Below are positions 1 to 10,702 of a stretch of 64,000 nucleotides of DNA, piece after piece (within the stretch, counting starts at the first letter, position 1; each line of letters opens with the position of its first letter). The position numbers and the translations under genes were made by a program. Origin of the DNA: Leptodontidium sp. MPI-SDFR-AT-0119. Taxonomy: Eukaryota > Ascomycota > Leotiomycetes > Helotiales > Leptodontidiaceae. The notes below the pieces were generated by a model. The model worked only from the letters and a program-made list of their open reading frames with translations. It was not told the DNA's origin and searched no databases. The stretch lies in the NCBI GenBank assembly GCA_020726505.1, contig JAHLEZ010000007.1, forward strand, positions 1,984,001 through 2,048,000, written 5' to 3'.

Positions 1-1439
1 ACCTAAGTCCCCCGTACTCCCTCCCGCACCTAGGGACGTCTCTTCCGACACCTGTCTCTACTATAGTAAGACCGGCCACTAGGCCAGCGACTGTCCTAAG
101 CGCTATAAAGACTAAGCCTTCGATAAGTCGATTTCCTAATTAGTCGTCGGCGAGGATTTAGAGACTAACGAGCTATTAAAAAACTCTTAAGTCGTAACAA
201 AGACTTACATCTTAGTATAAGCTATAACTTATAAAAGGACTTAGTATTTGATTTTCGCGCTTTTATTAAAGGGTAATAATTCTTAGTTAATATTAAACTA
301 AGAAGGAATAAATTCTTTATTAAGACACTTATATATATTAATAGTAAAGTTAATATTTTCAGTACTTCCTTTGTATACTAACTCGTTAAGTAATTTAATA
401 TTTCCTTTATATCCCTCCCTTAACTAATCGTCCTAATTAATTATAATAGTAAGAAAGGCAAGCTAATTGACACGGCCGTCTTACTTACCTTAATAATCGA
501 CCGCCAGCGAATTAACTTCCCCTTTTTAGTGACTAACTTAAGTAACACTAACGTCCTAATTAGTCGGAAGTTCCTTAAGTATTACGACCTAAAGTAATCG
601 TATATAAAGAACCGTAATCGGCTAAAATAGCTATTAAATATACTTATTTAGCCGTACTTTAACTAGCGAATCTTCGTTAATATTAACTATTTCGATAAGT
701 TAATCGTTAAGTCTTACTAACTTAACGCGGAATAAAAGGATACCCTTATAAACATAGATAACTACCGCCAAAGACAAGCTAGGCTCGCGGCGCTCAACGA
801 TTCCCTTAAAATAAAAGCCCCCGTCTAACTTACCGCTAGCGTCTCGCTAACTCGATCCTCGAGCTTTACTAGAGAAGTCAAAGAACGCCTACGAGTTATA
901 AAAAAGTAATTAAACCCTTTAGTATCCTATGATCCGGGATTATTACTTAAAGATAAGAGAGCTTATAAAGCCTCCCCGGCGAATTACTAATTAAAGGCGC
1001 TTACTATAGAGATTTTCTTTATATTAATAACGGCAATATCTACGACATACCTTTAACTTAGGAAATCTAAAAAGAGTAAAGTAAAAACCTTCGTAATATT
1101 AGTATATAAGATTAATTAAGAACTAACTCGTCGTTAGCGAGAGGCCTTAGATTAATTAAGTATCAAGCTCGTATTAATAAACGGAGACCTAACCCTAAAG
1201 GAGGCCCTAGAGGCTAAGTACGCGCAAGGTAATAAGCTAGTAGACAAAAAGCTCCCGATAAAGTATTAAGAGTATACTCCTCTCTTCTCCCGGCGAGCCT
1301 CTAACGAGCTATTAGCGCATCGCCAAGGCGTAAACTACTAAATCGAGCTTACTAAAGAAAACGACTTATTCTTTAAACCCCTTTAGCGTATAACTAAAAA
1401 ATAATTATTAAAGACTAAGTAGTACATTATTAATAACTT

Positions 1440-2640
1440 ATATAAAGGTTTTATTAAGCCCTTTAGCGTATTATATGCGGCCCTTATTCTTTTCGCTAAG
1501 AAAGCTAATAACAATCTCTAGCTATATGTCGACTATTAAAAGCTAAATGCCCTATTAAAGAAGGACCCGTACTTAATCCCTTTAATCGACGAGATAATAG
1601 TACGTATTTATAAGGCAAAGGTTTTTATAAAGCTTAATATTTAGTAAGCTTTTCACCGCATTCGTATGTCCCTTGAGAGCAAAGACTACACGACCTTTCG
1701 TACTTAATATAACACGTATAAATATAAAGTCCTTCCCTTTAGCCTTATAAATAGTCCGGCGACTTTTTAGCGTTTTATTAATAATATCCTTATAAAGTAC
1801 TTTAACGACTTTTGCGCGGCTTATATAAACGATATCCTTATATATTCGTCGACTCTCGAAAAGTATAAGGTCTATATTAAGAAAGTAATAATAATACTAT
1901 AAGCATATAAACTCTAGGCCGACATTAAAAAGTCTAAGTTTAGTATATAAAAAATAAAGTTCTTAGGATTTATTATTAAAGTCGATAACGTGGAAGTAAA
2001 CTTAAAGAAAATTAATATAATTAAGAACTAATAATACGCCGACAATATACGAGGTATATAAAGTTATTTTAGCTTTTATAACTTCTATCACCGGTTTATT
2101 AAAGATTATAATTGTATTACACGTCCCCTTACGATACTTATTAAAAAGGACGTTCCCTTTGTTTTCGACAACGCTTATAAGAACGCCTAGGAGACTCTCT
2201 AAAAAGCCCTCTAATTTACGCTAGTTCTTCGCTATTACGACCTTACTAAATAGACACAACTAAAGACTAACTCTTCCGACGAAGTCGTCGTTAAGATTTT
2301 ATCTTAACTTTAAGAAGACGACACCTTTTACCCCGTAAGATACTTCTCGAAAACTATAACGAACCCTAAGCTCAACTACTCGATCCACGACAAAGAAATA
2401 TTAGCGATTTTCCGGTTATTTAAGTAATATCGCCTGAAGCTTTTAGGTGCCTAGAAAAATGTCCTTATTTATACTAACTACTAAGCCCTAAAGTATTTTA
2501 TAACTACTAAAGACCTCACGGCTAAGTAGGCTCAATAGGCTAAGTTTTTTGTAGACTTCTACTTCACAATTATATACTGTACCGGGACAACTAATACGTT
2601 AGCTAATACTTTGTCTCGACGGGATTAAGACCTTACGGCT
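1440..2640 (+). pseudogene. Reverse transcriptase and RNase H remnant of the gypsy element
   Basis: Reading through stops gives YxKLN near 1540 (family YRxLN), then YINDILIYSS around 1818-1850, the altered YxDD active site of Ty3/gypsy reverse transcriptase. The RNase H part follows: TNSSDEVVV near 2270, then the DKEILAI-type segment near 2390-2410. Several Gln and Trp codons are TAA or TAG. The Asp-to-Asn change in the YxDD box and the stops mean it is catalytically dead. The assignment to gypsy rather than copia rests on the domain order and on the integrase lying downstream. Confidence 0.85.
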
Positions 2641-3099
2641 ATAGAGGCACGTAAGCGGGCCGTTCGTAGTTAATAGCTAATTCCGACTAATAAAATCGAC
2701 CCGTAAGTCGCCAGCGACCTCTAACTCTCTGCCGTCGATCTCATAAACGCCTATATCGAAGTCGTAAAGACGATACCCTTGGCACTTATAAACACCGTGA
2801 TCTTAGATCGCGATGCTAAGACACGTGACGAGCCAGGGCTAAGGCTAGAGTCGAATACGGGAGTACTAATCGACTCGAAGACGCCTACCGCGGAGGAGCT
2901 GGACTTTAACTCTATAGTAGTATATAATATCGCGGAATACGACGTTATTAATCAAGTGCTCTTAACTAATAAGACCTTGCCTTCGCTAGAGCCTCTTTAA
3001 TAAAAAGCTAGGAAGTAGTCGCTAGATTACGAGCTAGTAAACGATAAGCTACTTTTCTAAGGACGCCTAAAAGTGCCCGTAAAACTACTAAAGCTTCGT

Positions 3100-3900
3100 A
3101 CGATACTTATTCGCTATATATATTCTTAACCTTTAGTAATACACGCGGGGATTAGAAAGATAAAGACGTTATTAAGTCGCAAATATTATTAGAACGGCCT
3201 TATTATAGATATAACTTAATACGTGGCAAACTATAATTGCTCCCGATAAAAGGCCCGTAAGGATAAGACCCCTGGTTTCTTATACCCCTTGTTAATCCTT
3301 ACTCGATTATATTAATACCTTACAATAGACTTCACGAAGCTACTACTAGACAAGCACGGCTATAACTTCGCTATAGTTATCGTTAACCGCTTGTTTAAGA
3401 AATTAATCTTAATACCCTATAACGATATAATTACTGCCAAGGGTATAGCTACTCTTTTCCTCGTTTATTAGACTCGCTATTTCGGTATACCGGATTTTAT
3501 TATCTCAGACTAAGGACCCTAGTTCGTCTCTTCCTTTTAAAAGGAGTACTATTGTATTCTCGGGACTAAGGTAAAGTTAACGACGGCGTATAACCTAAAC
3601 GTCAACGGCTAAACGAAAGTTATAAACTAATATATTAAGTAGCGGCTCCGTCCCTTTTGTTACTATTACTAAGACAATTAGAGCGACCTCTTATTAATTA
3701 TAAATATTGCCTAACTAACGTTATTACACGAGTCCCTAGGCCGCTTATCTCCTTTCTAGCTACTTAACGGCGTTAAGCCAAGGACTTCCTAAGACTTAAT
3801 TAACTTAAAGCCTTCGGCTACGGCAATAGAGAAACTTAATCACGAGGAGGTTCTTTAAGTAGTATTGCGAATAAAGGAGGTTATAAAAGTCGTATAATTA
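3100..3900 (+). pseudogene. Integrase remnant of the gypsy element
   Basis: Translation with stops skipped gives a segment with a Cys-containing zinc-binding remnant (NYNCSR, near 3230), followed by an integrase core: LTIDFTKLLL near 3325, IPDFIISD near 3490, and a downstream stretch of the TTAYNLNVNG type near 3580-3610. Family members have the D,D,E catalytic triad in these blocks. Here Trp and Gln codons are again replaced by TAA or TAG, so it is inactive. Confidence 0.82.
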
Positions 3901-4189
3901 TCCCTTAAGAATTAATAAGAGAAAATAAAACGATTAGCGAATCGTGGGCGACGCGCTATTAACTAAGACGTTAGCGACTTAATATTAGTAAATACTCAGA
4001 ACTAAAATGTCGACCGACCTTTAAGGAAGCTCTTTAATAAGTAGTACGGCCTAGTTAAAGTAGTCGCTAAAGAAAGAGAAAATTAGAGAGTTAAGTTATT
4101 AAAGGACTAGTTAATTCACCTTATCTTCTACTCGCACTCGCTTCGTAAGTACGTCGACAATCCCCTGCCGAAACAAGCTAAAGCTACAT

Positions 4190-4420
4190 TAGCACCTATT
4201 TAGCTATTACTTGAGCAAGATAAGTAGGAAATTAAAGGCATCCTTGGCTCTAAGGTTATGCGAAACAAGTTATTTTATCGTATTAAGTGGCTAGGCGCTG
4301 ACGAAGACTTAGAGTAGTACTTATACTCGGATACTATGACAGCTCCGTATATAATTAGGAGGTTCTACTTAGAGTATCCGAATACTAAAGGCTTATTAAG
4401 AGCTCTCTTAAAGTAGCTAG
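4190..4420 (+). pseudogene. Chromodomain remnant at the C-terminus of gypsy pol
   Basis: The frame around 4225-4400 reads ILGSKVMRNKLFYRIKWLG, followed by a DEDLE-x-YL segment and a FYLEYPNTKG tail. This matches the chromodomain pattern of fungal chromoviruses, with V/I-x-YRVKWLGY and W-x-P-x aromatic-cage residues. It places the element in the chromovirus lineage. At least two in-frame stops (TAG at former Trp positions) interrupt it. Confidence 0.8.
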
Positions 4421-4503
4421 AAGCTTATAACACTAGTATCGACGATTATAACGACTTAAAAGACGATATAATTATGGCTACAACTGCGCGGACGCAGTTT
4501 TTT

Positions 4504-4515
4504 AGGAGGAGGGGG
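4504..4515 (+). other. Polypurine tract of the gypsy element
   Basis: A 12-base pure-purine run, AGGAGGAGGGGG, ends three bases before the proposed start of the 3' LTR and follows the end of the pol remnant. In LTR elements this tract primes plus-strand DNA synthesis. Position and composition fit well. Confidence 0.75.
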
Positions 4516-4518
4516 TAA

Positions 4519-4820
4519 TATTACGACTTGTAATACGCCTTGCATTCTAACCGACACTGGCTCGTAGTATCGCTAGCTATGCGACAGCGCTAAGCCTAAT
4601 AGGGAAGACTAAGTGGCGAGCCTACGACATATTAACGTAAATAGTACTCGACTACGCTAGGCCCCATTAGGAGGGTCCTTTATATATATATACTCGAGCC
4701 CTCCCTTACGGAGGGCCCTTTTTTCCTCCTTGTCTTTTCTTCTCGATTTTGAGCGTAGCTAGAGGCCCAAATACAAAGCTAGAGTCAACTCGCCGTATCA
4801 ACCTCTTGCCAGCCGTAACA
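4519..4820 (+). repeat. 3' long terminal repeat, about 302 bp
   Basis: The segment begins TATTACG, which one RIP transition separates from TGTTACG, and ends CGTAACA. It therefore has a 7-bp terminal inverted repeat with the canonical TG...CA ends of LTRs. It lies directly 3' of the polypurine tract and contains a TATA-like run at 4680-4692. No partner LTR is visible because the element runs off the left edge. The boundary is inferred from these ends, not from an alignment of two LTRs. Confidence 0.75.
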
Positions 4821-5480
4821 AAAGCTAATTAATCGTAAGCTTTTTCTTAAGACGTTTAGTACGAATATTCTCTTATTTTTAGCGTATTATACTAATAACT
4901 TTACTAAGCCTACTTAATTATTAAGAATAAGATACAAATTAATTATTAATTATTATATTTCTTAACTTAGGGCAAGCATTTAAAGTAATAAGTATAAAGG
5001 CCTTTTTTTAATAAGAGAATTATTCTTAATTTAAATAATAACTCGCTTATTATAAATAATCGCGAGATTACATACTTATTTAAATTAGTAAATAAATCAG
5101 TAAATACTAGGAAATACTTACTTCTAAAATACCGAATAAGGAAGTATTTAGTAAACTCTTATAAAGCTCGAATTTCCAAGAATTAAAATCTTAAAAAATT
5201 TAAGAATTAATGAGTAATCTTATGTATAAGACGTTAAAAAGTAAGACTATGATTTAAAGGTTAATAAATGCTTGAGATTTTCTAAGTTGCTTAAGTGTAG
5301 TATTTAAATATATTAATAAATATTTACTAATTTTTATTAATTACTTATAATCAAATTTAGCTCTTGGCTTTAAGAAATGCAAGTTAAGATTGCTTTCTTT
5401 ATAACCTTCGTAATAAATCTACTACGAGATATTTTCTTTGCAAAGTTGTGTTTAATAATTAATCTTTGATTACTAGTTAC
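4821..5480. other. AT-rich flank, probably RIP-affected
   Basis: Sequence beyond the LTR stays very AT-rich, with few CpA/TpG and many TAA/TTA words, up to about 5480. There the composition abruptly becomes normal. No coding potential is visible. It may be another degraded repeat or RIP leakage from the adjacent element. Confidence 0.6.
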
Positions 5481-5761
5481 CCGCCCTTGGCTTGGTTCTT
5501 GACAAATAAAACATGAAACTGTGGCTCGCTTTGTGGCTGTTTCTCGCACAGACTTGATGGGAAATCATTCCCGTTCATTTCAATAGGTTAAGCAGACGTC
5601 CATTTTGTTGTTATACGCACAGCAGCGCCTCGATGGCTGAAAACGCTCTTGCTTTCTCAAAGCATTGTTTTCCATCCCCCTTAAACAACGCACTATGTAA
5701 GCTGCGAGGACAGTTAAAGAAGCTTTGCGCGCACCCAAACATCAGGCCCAGTTGACAACTG

Positions 5762-6025
5762 AAGACGACTCTGATCGAAGAGTACTTGGCGGGAAAAGAA
5801 CCCGATGATGGCGAGATCTATTGCAAAATCCGCGAATACCAAGGATACAGGGGAGCGGGGAATCCATACTTCCAGAAACGATGGTGGGCTCGTTTGGCCG
5901 CTATATCGAACCATAAGAAGGAGAACATCGAAATCTTCCGCCACCCGGATTAGAGGGCCGCATCCGATGTTCAATTGGACGTCCCAGGGCTGGCAGGGGG
6001 GATGAGCAACAAAGTTCTGCATCGG
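5762..6025 (+). pseudogene. DUF3723-like gene relic
   Basis: One + frame reads about 88 codons with a single TAG (5951-5953). It contains DDGEIYCKIREYQGYRG, then KRWWARLAA, an HKKEN segment, and LDVPGLAGGMSNKVLHR. From memory this matches the fungal DUF3723 family, in which GEIYRKIR, RWWARL and a DIPGLWGGM-type block occur in the same order and spacing. Downstream (6026-6420) the frame breaks up with further stops and I could not follow it. No intact start or end remains. DUF3723 genes are recurrent cargo of Starship giant transposons, so the relic may mark a decayed one. Confidence 0.62.
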
Positions 6026-7506
6026 TGAGGACAAACTGACATCATGAAGGGGTTGTCCTGCGATATCTATTCCTAGAATAGAGGGGCCAAAATGCGGCCC
6101 CCAAACCATCTTGGTTTGGAGACCGAGTCAGGCTCCTCATTGTGCAATAAAACCATGGCTCAAGATTTGGAGGATGGCGGGGACAAATGCGGCTCCCATT
6201 CCCTTGTTGGCTATCAATACGAGAGAGTCCTGACAGACAACCATCAAGAACAGAGGGGCTATTGATAAACCACGACTTGAACAACAGACAGCTCTCAAAT
6301 GCCTCAAGCTTCAAGCTCGGAAGCATTAAGTGGCCTCAGAAACCTTCTCGACCTCTGGAGCAGCTGTATAAATGGATACAACAAAGATCAAACGAAATCA
6401 CGAGGGAATAAGAAGAAAACGAGAGAACGAAGGAATAAACAGGAGAAAGGACACCTTGATTAATAAAGCATATGAATTAGGGGAATTCGATGGCATCTCT
6501 GATCATTTGCAAGCATGGTCGATACACTACATACAGATCCAGGGATCATAAACATGGCTACCATCCATGGCAGAGATTGTAAGTGCTCGCTCGATGGAAC
6601 ACGAGTAGTACTAATCCTAATGCATATCCTCTCCCGAAGATGATAGTACCTGAAGATGTCAAGAAGCGCCGTTTTAAGCAGAGGAGAAAAAGAAAACTGG
6701 GTTCGGATGGAGAAGGGGAACCGAAGAGTCATCAACTTGATAGGCAGACTACCTGCCAGACATTTCGTCGTCTTGCAAGATAGAAAACAAGACTGCAATG
6801 GTCGACATGATCTAGTGAAGTCTCAGAGCCACTATTCTCTGATGTGTTCTCAAGCTGGCCTCCTTTGCAGTAAAAGCTCACCGAAACGTGGGCAGCGGAA
6901 GAGGATGAGTGCCTTAACACGATGATAGAACTAATGAGACAACGGCCCAGACAAGATAATACAGCGACAAGCCATGACGAGATGGCAGAACCGACGAAAC
7001 GACAGCTCTAACATTGTTGCATAACTGACGATGCGACAGCCCGGACATAGTAACAGAAGTGACAACTCTGCAACCCAACCCAACCGCCCTGCAGGAGCGA
7101 TGACGGCAGCCTTCGAGAAACATACGCCATGAGCGAAAGCTTGCACTGCAGTTGTATCTTGTCGTGTAACCATCACGCTTCCTTCTGATGCTTGAGACGA
7201 ATGCGAGTCGAATTCATTGTCGGCAGATAGAGTAACTGTTGGTTTTCGGTCGAGGCTTTCTTGCCATGATGATCTGCGAAAATTTTCACAAATTGAAAAA
7301 CAAATAAAGTAAAATATGATCTAATCTTGGGCCCGACAAACAGGCGAAAGCCCTTAGAATCATCTTGGAAACCATCCCAAAAGCGAGGCGATTATTGACG
7401 TGAGCTTTTCAAGCATTATCTTGATGGAGACCATCCATAAGATGATCTGGCTAGCCAATTCCAGTTGGTGTGTACGCACCCAACTGGTTTGTACGAAGTA
7501 CTTTTT

Positions 7507-7658
7507 GTCCCAGGATAAATAAATGTACCCCTTGAGGGTTTATGCTTCTAGATCCTTCCACATACAAACTCGATCAAAGCAGCACGCTTATTGGCCCAGA
7601 GCCTTTGCTCTGTCCGTGCTTTAGAACCCTCAAGGGGCACGTTTATTTATCCTAGGAC
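7507..7658. repeat. Inverted repeat (34-bp arms, hairpin), MITE-like
   Basis: Left arm 7507-7540 and right arm 7625-7658 are reverse complements at 31 of 34 positions, and the three differences are all transitions. The arms read GTCC[C/T]AGGATAAATAA... to ...CCTTGAGGGTT. The 84-bp loop has no coding potential. Arm length and loop size suit a miniature foldback element, but I did not identify a target-site duplication. Confidence 0.75.
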
Positions 7659-7698
7659 AAGGTATGCACCGCTTGGTTTGCACACACGATTCAGTTTG

Positions 7699-7859
7699 TA
7701 CGGAAGGGGGTTGACAGTGGGTCTCGCCCCCCCTTGTACGGCAGTATGGCAAATCTTCCAATCAGAAGCTTAAAATTCTAGAATTTTCTCTACAGGTTTC
7801 CTTATATGTTAAGGCAGAGACAGGAGGGTGGCGAGACCCACTGTCAACCCCCTTCCGTA
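7699..7859. repeat. Second inverted repeat (30-bp perfect arms)
   Basis: Left arm 7699-7728 and right arm 7830-7859 are perfect reverse complements over 30 bases (start TACGGAAGGGGG, end GTGGGTCTCGCC). The loop is about 101 bp. It lies 40 bp from the previous hairpin. The surrounding DNA repeats GTTTGTAC or GTTTGCAC words (near 7477, 7674, 7693, 7869), so the two hairpins may be parts of one composite or nested element. Confidence 0.75.
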
Positions 7860-8880
7860 CCGCACCACTCGTTTGTACACACAATGCTGTGTGGTTGTGC
7901 TCTTTGGCTGGTGATAGAGCCGCGTCAGCTCATGTTGCAAGGCCGGAATTCGTTGGGGAACGGGCGTATGAGGGAGGGGGGGTTTCAGTGGCGCGCGGAA
8001 CATTCTATAAAAGATTTTACAGTAACGGCCTGAGGAATAAGTATCATCTCAGTCCACGAGCCACAGACAGGGGATGCCGTTTTGTTCAGTACTCGTGACA
8101 AGCGAATGGCTGAAAAATAACTGCGATGTGCAACAAAAAACTTGCTTTTATTCATCCCCGAGTGAACACATCCATAAACCTTTGGGGAAAGGTCTTCCCG
8201 CGGTCTGGCGGGGTACAGTAACTAGGTCATTTGCTCTACCAGCCAGTGGCTTAATCAACCTAGACTATTCTACCTTTAGGAACCGGCAATACCTGCATAG
8301 CAATCAGTCTGGTGAATCTTTTGTCCGTACCTAGACGGACGTATTGAGTACAATTACAGGCCATCCTTTCAATGGATTTCTCCCTACATCTGACATATGA
8401 TGGAGAATGTACCTACTGTGATAATAAGACAAGTTTCGAGATCCATCTCGAGTCGTCATACCACGACAGCTCATTGTGTTGCAACATGTTACCGGAAATG
8501 GGGTTCCAATAGGATGTCGTAAGACATTACGACTTTAGCTTCAATCGATGATTGGTCTTGAAGCTGGAACGGATCTCCCCTCTGACAACGTCTAGCTTGT
8601 GATATTTGCCGGGATGGTTGAGCAATTCTAGCCGAGAACCCCCCCTCCCAACCTTTACCGAGATGTCTGCATGCATAGGTACTTCCGTACTTCCGTAGAA
8701 AAGATATGAATTTACCGAATTAAATAAGAGAGTAGAATTTATACGTCGCTAAGCTTGATGGCCAACTGAGTCATTCAGCATCAAACCACATTAAACAGCA
8801 CTAAGAATAGGTTCTCAGACCTAGAATCGAGATACCCAGATTTCGTTGATTTGAAAATCACATGCCAAACCACCCTTCAC

Positions 8881-8980
8881 CCAATCAATGGAGACACAAT
8901 TAATCACTGAGGCCAATCAAAATCAGGCTGTGAAAGAGCCCTTGATTTCCAGCAGGTTTTGCCGATCAAGGCAGGAGGGG
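8881..8980 (+). promoter_or_regulatory. CCAAT boxes and stress-element-like site upstream of the small protein gene
   Basis: Two CCAAT pentamers (8881-8885 and 8913-8917), the binding word of the fungal HAP/CBF complex, and an AGGGG word (8976-8980), the core of the stress response element, lie 140-240 bp upstream of the ATG at 9122. The words are visible; their use is inferred. Confidence 0.35.
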
Positions 8981-9121
8981 CTGGAAGATGTCAGATGAGG
9001 TGAATAAAGGGACCTCGTCTGCCCATTCATTTACCATAAGCTCTCAATATGCCAACCAAAGACTTCGACTTCACAACCAAGACAACATTAACAAGGACCC
9101 AACACAAAGCCAACCGTCAAC

Positions 9122-9830
9122 ATGGATACCGCCACTAGCGCAGCCAACAACGTTGCTTCGGCACCATCCAATGCTATCTGGGGCGAACCCGGAGCCAACA
9201 AGGTCAACGATACAGGCGGTAAAGAGCCAGTTTCCGGCAGACTTGGAAATGTCAAGGCTGGAGAGCTATATGACAAAGGCAATGAAGGCCCGGAAACTTT
9301 TCCATCTCTAGCTAGAGGATGTCACTAACTTAACTTACCACGAAAACAGAAACGTCAGAGCTTAAATCCCCCACAAAGACCACCTCGAAAGACGTGCCCG
9401 CCTCCGAGTCAGCCTCCAGTGCAAAGGCAGATCCTGTCCCGGAGATACTGGGCGCCACCAAGCTCGAGCCCCTGAACCCCTCTGGAGCTGTAACACCAAC
9501 ACCCACTGAGACACTTGAGAGCACACATATTGCACCTTTGCAGGAGGATGGAAAGGAGGACGAACCTACACCAAGCACAGAGGTCAAGGAGAAGTTGCAT
9601 GTTGGAGACAGGCCTGAGTTAAAGACTGCCGGTAAGTTGTTTATGAGAAGTTGGAAGAGAGTTCTAATTCCAATATAGATGTTGCTACGCCATCCGAGAC
9701 GAAGACTACTGAACTTTCGAGCTCGAGTACACCTGCGACTAAGACGGAGACTCCTGATCATAAGCTAACTTTAAAGGAGAAGCTCAAGGCTAGTGGAGAG
9801 AAGATCAAGGATAAATTGCACATGCATTAG
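9122..9830 (+). CDS. Small conserved disordered protein (unknown function)
   Basis: Predicted exons are 9122-9278, 9350-9631 and 9679-9830. The second intron has standard GTAAGT...TATAG borders. The first must use a non-GT donor: GCAATG at 9279 keeps the frame, and a donor at 9288 would also fit. The product, about 196 residues, lacks membrane segments and is rich in Thr, Ser, Pro, Lys and Glu. Its N-terminus has SNAIWGE and KEPVSGRLG...GELYDK, a pattern I recall from small proteins widespread in filamentous fungi. Two similar lysine-rich segments occur: EVKEKLHVG in exon 2 and KIKDKLHMH at the C-terminus. A stress-related role is only a guess from the promoter words. Confidence 0.7.
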
Positions 9831-10702
9831 TTTGGTTTAGGCACAGTATGATACCATTTGCTTTTGGGATGTTTCTTCTCTACTTTGCCTCCAGCTTGAT
9901 TGGATAGCTTGGAAATTGGATGTATATTATGAATTTGGGAATTTGATGATTATTTTATTCCATCCACCAAAGTGCTTCTCATTTCACTTTCCCTTTCCTG
10001 CCACTGCCACTTACAGACTTAAGGTCGTAAACAGTCACTTACGGACCTATAGTAGTAGAAAAGGTTACTTACAGATCCCCGGAACTAAACTGACTCCTAG
10101 AACTGAGGATTCTCAGCATAGGGGAGTGTCAGAATATAGTGCACGTGTTGTGCTGAGAATCATTTATCTGTATAAACCCTGAATCAGGGTCACCAGAGGT
10201 CTATCATCCTTTGCATCATTAATAGACTGATCTACTGGGAACCACTTCCTACTACTGCCTGCAACTCTCATCTACAGGATGTCCCTTAGGAGCTCACCCA
10301 CGCTTGAAAGGCTTTGATGAACTAGTTGGAGTATGTCGACACTGCCGCTAAAGCCTAGCACTTGCCCTAGCAGTCGCTGAGAGATCATCGCGAATAGAAG
10401 CGACTTAGATGAAACTCGCTAATTAAGCCAAACACATTGACATGAGATCCAGGCTCTTCTAGACAACAAGTTATCGTGACCACCTCGATCCCATATGACG
10501 TAAACAAGAGGGGAATTACTAACTTACTGATCAGATCAGACCATTGAGTTAGCCGCACTTGAAGAATATCCCTACATTCAAAAAAAACTTTGATCCTTAC
10601 TTGAAGTGACCGCATTCCACATGGTCCACGTCCTTCTTCCTTGAACAAATTTAGAGCACCGACGTATCATCTCCAGCGCCATCATACTCCAGTATTATCA
10701 TG
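9831..10702. other. Intergenic region between convergent genes
   Basis: No recognisable gene. It holds 3' untranslated sequence of the upstream + gene and of the downstream - gene. Short open frames (such as 9916-10182 and 10385-10648) have no recognisable features. A TTACAGACTTAAGGTC / TTACGGACC / TTACAGATCC set near 10012-10080 is a weak, irregular direct repeat. Confidence 0.55.

Larger units (their letters stand above)
1..4820 (+). mobile_element. RIP-degraded Ty3/gypsy (chromovirus) LTR retrotransposon, 5' end outside window
   Basis: Conceptual translation of the + strand, reading through stops and frame changes, gives a pol polyprotein in the gypsy order: reverse transcriptase, RNase H, integrase, chromodomain, then a polypurine tract and LTR. 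Stops are almost all TAA or TAG where the family has Gln (CAA/CAG) or Trp (TGG). CpA and TpG are scarce and TpA abundant. This is what RIP produces, through C-to-T change at CpA on both strands. The longest remaining open frame is only 73 codons (2779-3000). The first 1.2 kb probably held gag and protease but I cannot place domain limits. The 5' LTR is not in the window. The copy cannot encode a functional protein. Confidence 0.9.
6026..9121. other. Non-coding / degraded stretch, with hairpin repeats and the promoter of the next gene
   Basis: Open frames here are short, overlap on both strands and show no recognisable protein. 6900-7100 contains diffuse GACGA-type low-complexity sequence. Two separate inverted repeats (7507-7658 and 7699-7859) are listed on their own. 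8340-8880 shows nothing recognisable. The last 240 bp are likely promoter and 5' leader of the small protein gene that starts at 9122. Confidence 0.6.

Noticed and set aside
6460..6798. 112-codon minus frame next to the DUF3723 relic
   Set aside because: Could be chance in degraded DNA; no blocks matched DUF3723 or any other family.
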